From NCBI RefSeq assembly GCF_001720485.1, contig NZ_CP017114.1, forward strand, positions 4,030,001-4,094,000: a stretch of 64,000 nt of DNA. The letters are read 5' to 3'. Shown one piece after another: positions 37,316-45,729 of the stretch. This stretch comes from Cobetia marina (GTDB lineage: Bacteria > Pseudomonadota > Gammaproteobacteria > Pseudomonadales > Halomonadaceae). Every line of letters starts with the position of its first letter. Position 1 is the stretch's first letter. Below the pieces are notes generated by a model that was not told the origin of the DNA, did no database searches, and saw only the letters and a program-made list of their open reading frames with translations. A program made the position numbers and the translations under genes.

Positions 37316-37391
37316 CACTTCTCGACATGCTTACGTCTCGACACGCTCACTTCTCAACACGCTCACTTCTCAACACGCTCACTTCTCAACA
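37316..37391 (+). repeat. 16-bp tandem repeat, 4.75 copies, overlapping the fpr stop
   Basis: Units of CACTTCTCAACACGCT: two near-perfect copies at 37348-37379, a partial at 37380-37391, and two diverged copies at 37316-37347. The last units run into the 3' end of fpr, so the final codons and stop of fpr (minus strand GTT GAG AAG TGA) are part of a repeat unit. Expansion would therefore not change the protein. The repeat probably arose by duplication of the gene end. Confidence 0.9.
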
Positions 37392-38155
37392 AAGGCACGC
37401 TCGATCACATAGTCACCCGGCACACCCATCTTCGGCGAGATGGCGAAGCCACGGGCATCCAGCATGGCGCTGATATCGTCGAGCATCGCCGGCGAGCCGC
37501 AGATCATCGCGCGGTCACGCTTCGGGTCCAGCGGCGGCAGGCCGATGTCCTCGAACAGCTTGCCATTCTCGACCAGATCCGTGATGCGGCCCTGATTGCG
37601 GAACTCCTCGCGCGTCACGGTCGGGTAGTAGATCAGCTTCTCGGCGATCTCTTCCCCAAGATACTCGTGCTTGGGCAGCTCTTCCGCGATCATGTCGGCA
37701 TAGGCCAGCTCTGAGACATGGCGCACACCGTGCATCAGGACGATCTTGTCATAGCGCTCATAGGTCTCCGGGTCCTGAATCACGCTCAGGAAGGGCGCCA
37801 GGCCAGTTCCGGTGGAGAACAGGTAAAGATTCTCGCCCGGCAGCAGATCGTCCAGCACCAGCGTTCCGGTGGGCTTGCGCGAGACCATGATCTGGTCACC
37901 CGGCTTGAGGTGCTGAAGGCGTGAGGTCAGCGGGCCGTCCTGCACCTTGATGGAAAAGAACTCCAGATGCTCTTCGTAGTTCGGGCTGGCGATCGAGTAG
38001 GCGCGCATCAGCGGCTTGCCTTCGACTTCCAGGCCGATCATCACGAACTGGCCATTCTTGAAGCGCAGGCTGTCTTCCCGCTGGGTGCGGAAGCTGAACA
38101 GCGAGTCGTTCCAATGATGGACGTCGATGACTTCGGTAGTGGTCAGACTGCTCAC
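37379..38155 (-). CDS. fpr: Ferredoxin/flavodoxin-NADP+ reductase
   Basis: FAD enzyme that passes electrons between NADPH and ferredoxin or flavodoxin, important under oxidative stress and for Fe-S work. Using the GTG at 38155, which has GGGAGG seven bases upstream, it has 258 residues, the usual bacterial FPR length. The FAD motif MRAYSIASP (RxYS), the NADP motif STGTGLAPFLS and the C-terminal VIERAFVEK are present. A longer frame from 38233 lacks a ribosome site. It is divergent from a LysR gene that is probably its regulator. Confidence 0.95.
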   Translation of the reverse strand: MSSLTTTEVIDVHHWNDSLFSFRTQREDSLRFKNGQFVMIGLEVEGKPLMRAYSIASPNYEEHLEFFSIKVQDGPLTSRLQHLKPGDQIMVSRKPTGTLVLDDLLPGENLYLFSTGTGLAPFLSVIQDPETYERYDKIVLMHGVRHVSELAYADMIAEELPKHEYLGEEIAEKLIYYPTVTREEFRNQGRITDLVENGKLFEDIGLPPLDPKRDRAMICGSPAMLDDISAMLDARGFAISPKMGVPGDYVIERAFVEK

Positions 38156-38206
38156 CTGGTGGCCTCCCGGGGTCGCGCCCCTTGAAATCAAGCATTCTAT
38201 TATGGA

Positions 38207-38226
38207 ATAAGCAAATAACAGCTTAT
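38207..38226. promoter_or_regulatory. Inverted repeat in the fpr-LysR intergenic region (1)
   Basis: ATAAGC - 8 bases - GCTTAT, a perfect 6-bp dyad about 55 bases before the fpr start. Its geometry fits a LysR-type operator (T-N11-A class) or fpr promoter element. Assignment is inferred. Confidence 0.5.
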
Positions 38227-38284
38227 GACCCAATGAACTATGCAGCGATTGTAGTCACTGTTGGGTTATGCGTTAAATGGTTTA

Positions 38285-38305
38285 TCTGGATATAGGTTAT
38301 CCAGA
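38285..38305. promoter_or_regulatory. Inverted repeat in the fpr-LysR intergenic region (2)
   Basis: TCTGGATA - 5 bases - TATCCAGA, a perfect 8-bp dyad in an AT-rich stretch near the middle of the divergent region. It could be the regulator's high-affinity site. Confidence 0.55.
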
Positions 38306-38436
38306 CTATCAATATTGATTGCGAATGAATCGCATTACAAGCCCGGCAATGGCCTGCTTCACATTGCAGCGCGAACCGGGTGTTGCGCTGGCCAGCGAGC
38401 TCCTCTCGACACTGCCTGCATGCACAAGGAGGCGGA

Positions 38437-39384
38437 ATGCGTTACAGCCTGCGACAACTGGCGGTCTTCGTTGCCGTGGCACGCCACGACAACGTCTCGC
38501 TGGCAGCCGAAAGCCTCGCGATGTCACAGTCCGCCGCCAGCACGGCCCTGGCCGAACTGGAGCGCCAGTTCGACTGCCGCCTGTTCGACCGGCATGGCAA
38601 ACGCCTGCGCCTCAATGGCCTTGGCCGCGAACTGCTTCCCAAGGCCATCGCCTTGCTGGATCAGGCGGAAGAACTCGAGCAGCTGCTCGGCCAGCAGGAT
38701 GCCACCGGTTCACTGGAAATCGGCGCCACCCTGACCATCGGCAACTACCTGGCGCCCCAGATCGTCGGCAGCTTCCTCGAGCATCATCCGGCCAGCCGTG
38801 TGGAGCTGCATGTCCTCAACACCCACCAGCTGATCGAGAAGCTAGCGCATTTCGAGCTCGATATCGGGCTGGTGGAAGGCGAGGTGGAGCACCCATTGCT
38901 GGAAGCCACGCACTGGGTAAGTGATCGCCTGAGCATCTTCTGCGCTCCCTCGCATCCTCTGGCCCGAGGAGAGTTGACGCTCGCACGTCTGCTGGAGGCG
39001 CGCTGGATCATGCGTGAACGGGGCTCTGGCACCCGCAGCACCTTCGAACAGGCACTGCGCCCACACCTCGAGAGCCCCTCGGACAGCGTGGCCCAGCGAC
39101 TCGACATCATGATGGAACTGGAGCACACCGAGGGGATAAAGCGCGCGGTGGAGGCCGGCCTGGGGATCGGCTGCGTTTCACGACTGGCGCTACGAGACGC
39201 CTTCCGGCGCGGTAGCCTGGTCGAGCTGCCTACCCCATGGCTGGAACTGACTCGCGCCTATCGATTCGTCCATCATCGCGACCGCTTCATTACCCAGGCC
39301 ATGCGCGAGTTCGTGACGAGCTGCCGCACCCTGAGTGGCTCTGCCTCACGCAGCGACGAGATCGAGATGCATCAGGTACCGTGA
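38437..39384 (+). CDS. LysR family regulator, FinR-like
   Basis: A 315-residue LysR-type regulator. The N-terminal winged helix-turn-helix is at about residues 3-62 (LRQLAVFVAVARHDNVSLAAESL, QSAASTALAELERQFDCRLF). The effector domain begins with GSLEIGATLTIGNYLAPQI and has the usual ELDIGLVEGEV. The ATG at 38437 has AAGGAGG upstream. In Pseudomonas the LysR regulator FinR is divergent from fpr and activates it under superoxide stress; the same arrangement here suggests the same role. The assignment rests on family and position. Confidence 0.85.
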   Translation: MRYSLRQLAVFVAVARHDNVSLAAESLAMSQSAASTALAELERQFDCRLFDRHGKRLRLNGLGRELLPKAIALLDQAEELEQLLGQQDATGSLEIGATLTIGNYLAPQIVGSFLEHHPASRVELHVLNTHQLIEKLAHFELDIGLVEGEVEHPLLEATHWVSDRLSIFCAPSHPLARGELTLARLLEARWIMRERGSGTRSTFEQALRPHLESPSDSVAQRLDIMMELEHTEGIKRAVEAGLGIGCVSRLALRDAFRRGSLVELPTPWLELTRAYRFVHHRDRFITQAMREFVTSCRTLSGSASRSDEIEMHQVP

Positions 39385-39454
39385 CCATCAAGCAGCATGG
39401 CTGCAGGTACGCAAGCACTCACTTACCCTCCATATTGCATGACGCCAACGCACA

Positions 39455-39485
39455 AGCACCGCCAGCGAGTCCGCTGACGGTGCTT
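39455..39485 (+). terminator. Terminator between the LysR gene and the host-attachment-like gene
   Basis: A 13-bp stem with one mismatch around an AGTC loop, followed by CTTTC. It lies between the convergent genes ending at 39384 and 39532. The T-run is short. Confidence 0.65.
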
Positions 39486-39531
39486 TCAGATTCAGCAGGC
39501 CGTGTAACGCCCTGCCGTCATGTCACCGACT

Positions 39532-39960
39532 TCAGTGATTCAGGCCAGTGAAGCGCTGCTTGATGTCGTCGGCACTCTCATGGGAGAGATCCTTGTCGAC
39601 GGTCTCGCTGACCAGCTTGGCCACCGGCTTGTCGAGCTTGTCACGCAGCGCACCGAGGAACTTGGGTGCGGCAGCGATGATCAGCTGATCAAACTTGCCG
39701 TCGTTGGCCGCCTGCTTGAGATATTGCGCCACTTCCTTGGCGAAGAAGTCCTGATGCTTGTCCGAGGTCGCGCCATCATCTCCCGTCTGATGCAGGCTAC
39801 CGTGCCCGCCACTGGACTCGCCCTTGCCACCGGTTCTCAAGTCACCGGTATGCTGACGGCTTTCAGGATGTACGAGGCTGTCCACTTCAGTGACCTTGCC
39901 GGCAGCACGGGCAAAGATACGAGCGCGGGCGGCATCAGCAGCAACGATGTAAGTAACCAT
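39532..39960 (-). CDS. Host attachment family protein
   Basis: A 142-residue cytoplasmic protein of the family named for a plant-attachment protein (AtsE type), also related to archaeal peptide-release-factor-like folds. Visible are YIVAADAARARIFA at the start, the variable hydrophilic Gly/His-rich middle (GGHGSLHQTGDDG), then FDQLIIAAAPKFLGALR and the C-terminal VDKDLSHESADDI. The function is poorly known and may be stress-related. It is a single gene. Confidence 0.82.
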   Translation of the reverse strand: MVTYIVAADAARARIFARAAGKVTEVDSLVHPESRQHTGDLRTGGKGESSGGHGSLHQTGDDGATSDKHQDFFAKEVAQYLKQAANDGKFDQLIIAAAPKFLGALRDKLDKPVAKLVSETVDKDLSHESADDIKQRFTGLNH

Positions 39961-40250
39961 TTACACACTCCCTGTCTCTCGTGAGGCGTCGTTGATCAGA
40001 TATTGACGATCATCTTCTGCGTTCATCAGAGGACATGCTGGCAGCGGAGTGAACATTCAACCCTTGCCGGACTGTGGGGGTAATTTTTCCACACCCAAGC
40101 TAGGAGAATTGCCGACATGACGACATGGCCGTCGCCACTCCCGGACATGACGCGGCTGGCGAAGTGCGTGCTAACATCCGCTGCACACAGGGCCCGCTCT
40201 GTCCTCTTTCTCGCCCTCTCACTCTTTTGCTCTGTTCCGGAGATGTCTCG

Positions 40251-40784
40251 ATGCGCGATCTGCTCCTGATGCGCCGCCCACTGCCCCGCCGTGTGCTGGT
40301 CACCGCTCACCTGTCGATTCAGCTGGGCCTTCTGGTCGCGGCTACCGGTTGGACGCTGCAGCACCTGACGCCCATCGGGCCGGACAATTCACTGCTGGCA
40401 CAATGGCCAGTCCTGTCTCAGGGTGTCGGCGGCTTCCTGCTGGCCTCCGTTCTCACGCGTCTGCTGTTCGAGCTGTTGATGGCACCGCATCACGTGATGA
40501 GCGTACGTGGCGCCAACCACTCGTTGGATGCAGCCGCACTTGTCACGCGCTCCATCTCACGTCGCCCTGCCGTGCATGACGATGACGACAGCTGGGTCGG
40601 CAAGCCGCGTAGTGTCACCTGGCCGCGCGAGGGCGAGGCATCAGCTGCCACACCGGCGGCAACGACGCCTGCCGAAGCATCGTCCAAGGCCGCCGCCAAG
40701 CCGCAGGAACCGAGCCTGGGCGGCGACGATGAGCTTCCGGACACCAGCAGCACCGAGGCACGCAGGACGGAGCCTAGCCTCTGA
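40251..40784 (+). CDS. Hypothetical membrane protein with low-complexity tail
   Basis: I do not recognise a family. From the ATG at 40251 (GGAG eight bases upstream) the protein has 177 residues. It has two hydrophobic segments at about residues 16-36 and 51-71, and a region resembling a short membrane-interaction motif (LLFELLMAPHHVM). The C-terminal 70 residues are rich in Ala, Pro, Glu, Thr and Ser, and probably disordered. A longer frame from 40125 has no ribosome site. Confidence 0.6.
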   Translation: MRDLLLMRRPLPRRVLVTAHLSIQLGLLVAATGWTLQHLTPIGPDNSLLAQWPVLSQGVGGFLLASVLTRLLFELLMAPHHVMSVRGANHSLDAAALVTRSISRRPAVHDDDDSWVGKPRSVTWPREGEASAATPAATTPAEASSKAAAKPQEPSLGGDDELPDTSSTEARRTEPSL

Positions 40785-40854
40785 TGACACGTCACGATGA
40801 GTGACGCTCGGACGAAGCAAGCACTCACTGACGTCCTTGTGGAAGACATACGAA

Positions 40855-40888
40855 AACGCCCTGTGTGATTGTCATCACGCAGGGCGTT
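40855..40888. terminator. Terminator between the 40.25 kb membrane-protein gene and aapP
   Basis: A 15-bp stem with one G-T pair (AACGCCCTGTGTGAT and its near complement) and a 4-base loop. It is flanked by an A-run (GAAAA) on the left and TCTTTT on the right, and probably works for both converging units. Confidence 0.8.
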
Positions 40889-40928
40889 GTCTTTTCTGCG
40901 GCTCACATCATCCGATCAGTCCGTGGCC

Positions 40929-41711
40929 TCAATGCCCCAGTATCTGGCTGAGGAACAGCTGGGTCCGCTCGGACTGCGGATTGTTGAAGAACGGCTCCGG
41001 CGCGTTCTCTTCGATGATCTGCCCCTGATCCATGAAGATGACACGATCCGCCACCGTCTTGGCGAAGCCCATCTCGTGGGTCACGCACAGCATGGTCATG
41101 CCTTCATTGGCCAGTTCGACCATGACATCCAGCACTTCCTTGATCATCTCCGGGTCCAGCGCCGACGTCGGCTCATCGAACAGCATCACCTCCGGGCTCA
41201 GACACAGCGAGCGTGCGATCGCGACACGCTGCTGCTGGCCGCCGGACAGCTGCCCCGGGAACTTGTGGGCCTGATCGGCGATGCGCACCCGCTCCAGGTA
41301 CTTCATGGCTTCGGCTTCCGCCTCGCGGCGTGGCCGCTTCTGTACCCAGATCGGCGCCAGACAGCAGTTCTCCAGCACCGTCAGATGCGGGAACAGATTG
41401 AAGTGCTGGAAGACCATGCCGACGTTGCGACGGATCGCCTCGATCTGCTTGATGTCCTGGGTCAGCGGCATGCCGTTGACCACGATATCGCCTTCCTGAT
41501 GCTCCTCGAGATGATTGATGCAGCGGATCATCGTCGACTTGCCGGACCCTGAAGGCCCGCAGATGACGATACGTTCGCCCTTGCGCACGCTCAGGTTGAT
41601 GTCACGCAGCACGTGGAAGTCGCCGTACCACTTGTTGAGGCCCTTGAGCTCGATCATCGGGCGCTCATCGGCACCGGTTTTGCCCTGCGAGGCGGATGTT
41701 GTCGTTGTCAT
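40929..41711 (-). CDS. aapP: General amino-acid ABC transporter ATP-binding protein AapP
   Basis: Cytoplasmic ATPase of a polar amino-acid importer, 260 residues. All ABC motifs are in place: Walker [11 protein letters not shown]-loop [10 protein letters not shown], signature LSGGQQQR, Walker [13 protein letters not shown] and the H-loop CVTHEM. The first 18 residues are an unconserved extension before [12 protein letters not shown]. It is the last gene of the four-gene aapJQMP operon (24 bases after aapM); the operon reads right to left. Confidence 0.94.
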   Translation of the reverse strand: MTTTTSASQGKTGADERPMIELKGLNKWYGDFHVLRDINLSVRKGERIVICGPSGSGKSTMIRCINHLEEHQEGDIVVNGMPLTQDIKQIEAIRRNVGMVFQHFNLFPHLTVLENCCLAPIWVQKRPRREAEAEAMKYLERVRIADQAHKFPGQLSGGQQQRVAIARSLCLSPEVMLFDEPTSALDPEMIKEVLDVMVELANEGMTMLCVTHEMGFAKTVADRVIFMDQGQIIEENAPEPFFNNPQSERTQLFLSQILGH

Positions 41712-41735
41712 GATGAAGATTCCTTGGCGCCGTGA

Positions 41736-42860
41736 TCAGCGCTTCTTGTGACCGGTATGCAGCAGGCGCTCGAGATACTGGCTGTAGCGCGACATGCTGA
41801 AGCAGAAGACCCAGAAGACCAGTGCTACGAAGGCATAGCCCTCGATGGAGTAGCCCAGCCATTTGGGGTCGGCGAGACCGGCCTGCACGATGGCGAGCAG
41901 ATCGAAGAGCCCGATGATCAGTACCAGCGAGGTGTCCTTGAACAGGGCGATGAAGGTGTTGACGATGCCGGGGATCATCATCTTGAGCGCCTGGGGCAGC
42001 ACGATCAGCCCCATGTTGCGCCAGTAGCCCAGCCCCAGCGCCATGCCGGCCTCGGTCTGCCCTTTCGGGATCGCCTGCAGGCCACCACGCACCACCTCCG
42101 CCATGTAGGCACTCTGGAACAGGGTGATGCCGATCAGCGCACGCACCAGCTTGTCCAGATTGACCTCACCGGGCACGAACAGCGGCAACATCACCGAGGC
42201 CATGAACAGCACGGTGATCAACGGTACCCCGCGCCAGAACTCGATGAACACGACGCAGATGCTCTTCACGATCGGCATCTCGGAACGCCGTCCCAGCGCC
42301 AGCAGGATCCCCAGCGGCAATGCCGCCACGATGCCCACCACCGCCAGCACCAGAGTCAGCATCAGGCCGCCCCACTCGTGGGTGCCGACGACCTCGAGCC
42401 CGAAGCTGCCACCATGCAGCAGGAAGTAGGCGATGAAGGGGAAGACCGCCAGCGTGACGATGGCGACCCAGCCCTTTGCCGGCAGTTTCGGAATCGCCAG
42501 CCAGGCGATCAGCACGGCAAAGATGGCGAACACGATATCGACCCGCCAGGTCTCCTCACTCGGATAGAAGCCATAGATGAACTGATCGAGGCGGGCGCTG
42601 ATGAAGACCCAGCACGCCCCCTCACCCGTGCAATCAGCACGCGATGTGCCACTCCAGTCGGCATCGATCAGCGCCCATTGCAGGCTGGGCACCACCAGCA
42701 GGTAGACCAGATACAGCGCGAACAGCGTGAACAGCGTATTGATCGGTCCGGCGAACAGATTGGCTCGCAGCCAGGCCACCGCACCGATGCTGTCGCTTGG
42801 CGCCGGGCGGGAATCGATCATCTTCTCGGTAACCCGTGACAGGGTCTTTTCAATCGACAT
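41736..42860 (-). CDS. aapM: General amino-acid ABC transporter permease AapM
   Basis: A 374-residue permease with about eight hydrophobic segments. The EAA loop is seen around VVRGGLQAIPKGQTEAGMALGLGYW. The long N-terminal half, with extra helices and a periplasmic segment containing two Cys (DCTGEGACW), is typical of the Aap/BztC type and longer than HisM-like permeases. It pairs with AapQ, ten bases upstream. The family takes up a broad range of L-amino acids, mainly glutamate and aspartate. Confidence 0.92.
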   Translation of the reverse strand: MSIEKTLSRVTEKMIDSRPAPSDSIGAVAWLRANLFAGPINTLFTLFALYLVYLLVVPSLQWALIDADWSGTSRADCTGEGACWVFISARLDQFIYGFYPSEETWRVDIVFAIFAVLIAWLAIPKLPAKGWVAIVTLAVFPFIAYFLLHGGSFGLEVVGTHEWGGLMLTLVLAVVGIVAALPLGILLALGRRSEMPIVKSICVVFIEFWRGVPLITVLFMASVMLPLFVPGEVNLDKLVRALIGITLFQSAYMAEVVRGGLQAIPKGQTEAGMALGLGYWRNMGLIVLPQALKMMIPGIVNTFIALFKDTSLVLIIGLFDLLAIVQAGLADPKWLGYSIEGYAFVALVFWVFCFSMSRYSQYLERLLHTGHKKR

Positions 42861-42870
42861 GGGCAGACCC

Positions 42871-44061
42871 TCAGCGCTCGACCAACGCCATGCGGGCGTT
42901 GAACCAGTTCATGAACATGGAGACCAGCAGACTGATGGTCAGATACACCAGCATCGTCATGGCGATCACCTCGATGGCCTGACCCGTCTGGTTGAGCGTG
43001 GTACCCGCGAAGACCGAGACCAGATCGGGATAGCCGATGGCCGTGGCCAGCGACGAGTTCTTGATCAGGTTCAGGTACTGGCTGGTCAGCGGCGGGATGA
43101 TGACGCGCAGTGCCTGCGGCACCACCACGAGGCGCAGCGTCATGCCACCTGACAGCGACAGCGCCCGTGAGGCCTCCGTCTGGCCGTGCGGTACCGCCTC
43201 GATGCCGGAACGCACGATCTCGGCGATGAACGCCGCGGTGTACACCGACAGCGCGACCCACAGGGCGAGGAACTCGGGAACGACCGTGATGCCGCCACGG
43301 AAGTTGAAGCCCTTGAGTTCCGGCAGCTCCCAGCTCAGCGGCATGCCCATCGCGAAGTAGGCCAGCAGCGGCGCCACGATGATCAGGCCGAGCGAGATCC
43401 AGCCCGCCGGCAAGCGCTGACCGGTACGGGCCTGACGCTGGCGGTTCCAGTAGCTGAAGATGCCGCTGGCGACGACGGCCAGCACGAACACGGCAATCAC
43501 CACCGAGAAGCCGCTGGAGGTGATCGGTGCCGGCACGAACAGACCGCGCACGTTGAGGAAGAAGGCCTCGCCCAGCGACAGCGAACCTCGCGGACTCGGC
43601 AGAGTGCGAAGAACGGCGAAGTACCAGAAGAAGATCTGCAGCAGCAGGGGAATGTTGCGGAAGACTTCGATATAGACCGCCGCCAGCCGCGAGATCAGCC
43701 AGTTGGGGGAGAGACGGGCGATCCCCATGATGAAGCCGATCACGGTGGCCGCGATGACGCCCAGTGCGGATACCAGCAGGGTGTTGAGCAGACCGACGAT
43801 GAAGGTATCGCCATAGGTGGACTGCTCGGAATAGTCGATCAGACTTTGCAGAATGCCAAAGCCTGCGGTGTTGTCCAGGAAGGCAAAGCCGGTGGTGATG
43901 CCACGGCTTTCGAGGTTGGTCAGGGTATTGCTGACGATGATCGCCAACACGCCGAACACGCCTGCCAGCATCAGAAGTTGGAAGATCAGTGCTCGCTTGG
44001 CCGGGTCACGCCAGAATGGCGGCTTGACCGTGGCCGGCGGGCGAGAAGCAGGTTGTGTCAT
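42871..44061 (-). CDS. aapQ: General amino-acid ABC transporter permease AapQ
   Basis: A 396-residue permease, partner of AapM. The EAA-type loop is EIVRSGIEAVPHGQTEASRALSL. The N-terminal half has the long Aap-specific insert (LDNTAGFGILQSLIDYSEQSTYGDTF) before the transport domain. It lies between the binding-protein gene aapJ (229-base gap with a hairpin) and aapM. Confidence 0.92.
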   Translation of the reverse strand: MTQPASRPPATVKPPFWRDPAKRALIFQLLMLAGVFGVLAIIVSNTLTNLESRGITTGFAFLDNTAGFGILQSLIDYSEQSTYGDTFIVGLLNTLLVSALGVIAATVIGFIMGIARLSPNWLISRLAAVYIEVFRNIPLLLQIFFWYFAVLRTLPSPRGSLSLGEAFFLNVRGLFVPAPITSSGFSVVIAVFVLAVVASGIFSYWNRQRQARTGQRLPAGWISLGLIIVAPLLAYFAMGMPLSWELPELKGFNFRGGITVVPEFLALWVALSVYTAAFIAEIVRSGIEAVPHGQTEASRALSLSGGMTLRLVVVPQALRVIIPPLTSQYLNLIKNSSLATAIGYPDLVSVFAGTTLNQTGQAIEVIAMTMLVYLTISLLVSMFMNWFNARMALVER

Positions 44062-44180
44062 ACAGGCAATCTCCGCCGGAAAGCTATGCGACTTCCGCCT
44101 GCCGCCCTATCGAACGGCAGATCAGTTATCTCTCGGCACTCGAGGAAAGGATCACGGGGAACAGACCAAGCCCCTCACGA

Positions 44181-44227
44181 CGCTGGCCAGGGGAAATGAC
44201 CGTATGGCCACTTCTCCCTGGCCAGCG
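44181..44227 (-). other. Intercistronic stem between aapJ and aapQ
   Basis: A perfect 12-bp inverted repeat (CGCTGGCCAGGG / CCCTGGCCAGCG) with a 23-base spacer, in the gap after aapJ. It has no T-run. Such structures after the binding-protein gene commonly hold back decay of that mRNA segment, giving more receptor than permease. Confidence 0.6.
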
Positions 44228-44290
44228 TCCTTGCTCAGCCTGCGTCACGGTTCACCCGGCTCGCGCTGGACCTCCAGGCGAGCCGAGGCA

Positions 44291-45316
44291 TCAGCGAACG
44301 GGCGGTGCGTACTGGACGCCGCCGTCGGTCCACAGCGCGTTCAGACCACGCTCGATCCCCAGAGCGGAACCAGTGCCGACATTGCGCTCGAACATCTGCC
44401 CGTAGTTGCCCACCTGCTTGATGACCTGATAGGCCCAGTCAGCCGGGAGCCCCATGGCTTCGCCGTAGTTGCCATCGGCACCGACCAGACGCGCGACATT
44501 GGGATTGGTATCCGACTTCTTGGCTTCGATGTTGTCGGAGGTCAGACCCATCTCTTCGGCGTTGATCTGAGCGAACAGGGTCCATTTGACGATGTTGAAC
44601 CACTGGTCATCGCCCTGACGGACGACGGGGCCCAGCGGCTCCTTGGAGATGACTTCCGGCAGTACCATGGCGGAGGCCGGATCGGAGAGCTTGATGCGCA
44701 GGGCGTAGAGCTGGGACTGGTCGGAGGTCAGGACGTCACAGCGGCCCGCTTCGAAGCCCTTGACGGTCTGGTCGGAGGTGTCGAAGACGACCGGCTCGAA
44801 GGACATCTCGTTGAGGCGGAAATAATCCGCCAGGTTCAACTCGGTGGTGGTACCGGACTGGATACAGACCGCCGCGCCATCCAGCTCCTTGGCACTGGAG
44901 ACCCCCAGGTCCTTGCTGACCATGAAGCCCTGGCCGTCGTAATAGTTCACGCCGGCGAAGTTGAGGCCCAGAGACGTGTCACGCGTGGCGGTCCAGGTGG
45001 TATTGCGCGACAGGACATCGATTTCACCGGACTGCAGCGCGGTGAAGCGTTCCTTGGCCGTCAGCGGGACGTAGCGCACCTTGCTGGCATCACCCAGCAC
45101 AGCCGCCGCGACACCACGGCAGACATCGACATCCAGGCCCTGCCAGTTGCCGGCGTCATCCGGCGCCGAGAAGCCCGGCAGACCGGTGCTGACACCACAC
45201 TGGACAAAGCCCTTTTCCTTGACGCTATCCAGAGTCGCGGCACTGGCACCACTGGCTACCGAGGCAGCCAGGAGGGCGGCGCTAGCGATCAGCAGTGGCT
45301 TCTTGTTGTTATGCAT
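44291..45316 (-). CDS. aapJ: General amino-acid ABC transporter substrate-binding protein AapJ
   Basis: Periplasmic receptor, 341 residues, with signal peptide at about 1-26 (cut after ASA). The start at 45316 has GAGGGA six bases upstream; a longer frame to 45706 covers non-coding DNA. Features are the mature N-terminus (VKEKGFVQCGVSTGLPGF), the ligand region RNTTWTATRDTSLGLNFAG, AVCIQSGTTTELNLADYF, and the C-terminal NVGTGSALGIERGLNALW. It is the first gene of the operon. Confidence 0.94.
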   Translation of the reverse strand: MHNNKKPLLIASAALLAASVASGASAATLDSVKEKGFVQCGVSTGLPGFSAPDDAGNWQGLDVDVCRGVAAAVLGDASKVRYVPLTAKERFTALQSGEIDVLSRNTTWTATRDTSLGLNFAGVNYYDGQGFMVSKDLGVSSAKELDGAAVCIQSGTTTELNLADYFRLNEMSFEPVVFDTSDQTVKGFEAGRCDVLTSDQSQLYALRIKLSDPASAMVLPEVISKEPLGPVVRQGDDQWFNIVKWTLFAQINAEEMGLTSDNIEAKKSDTNPNVARLVGADGNYGEAMGLPADWAYQVIKQVGNYGQMFERNVGTGSALGIERGLNALWTDGGVQYAPPVR

Positions 45317-45729
45317 CTTGAATCCCTCGCGTATGTCTGGAATCCGCTCGGAAACACCCCGAGACGGTGATGGTGCAATGCTGTGCATGGCACCCCTCGA
45401 CAATAGCAAGCTCCGTTCCAATTTCCGCCTATCGTGTGATCCGCTGCGTTCAACGCTGAAAAAACAGCCGAACGGCAGTGAAAACGGCCAAACCTCCCGA
45501 TGCCGACCGTCGATCATATGGCGAGACAAGCGTGCAGATAGTGGCGTCTGACGCCTCGTTCGCTTCATATCGGTGCAAAATAAAAACGGCCGTTTCATGA
45601 CGAAACGGCCGTTCTTGAACTTCCCTGCGCTCCGGTCTGGGGAGTTGCGACCAATGTCGCAGCCCCCCTGACTCAACGCTACCGCGCACTGAAACGCATT
45701 CTTCACGCCCCGATGCGCTTCTGGATGAC
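45317..45729. other. Intergenic region upstream of aapJ
   Basis: A 413-base non-coding stretch holding the aap promoter region and the speE terminator (45582-45613). Imperfect GGTGC...GCACC dyads near 45371-45394 could be a regulator site, but I cannot assign one. I find no sigma-54 spacing on the minus strand. Confidence 0.35.
45582..45613 (-). terminator. Terminator downstream of speE
   Basis: A perfect 12-bp stem (AACGGCCGTTTC and its complement) with a 5-base loop. On the minus strand it ends in T6 (complement of 45582-45586 and beyond), about 115 bases after the speE stop. Confidence 0.8.
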
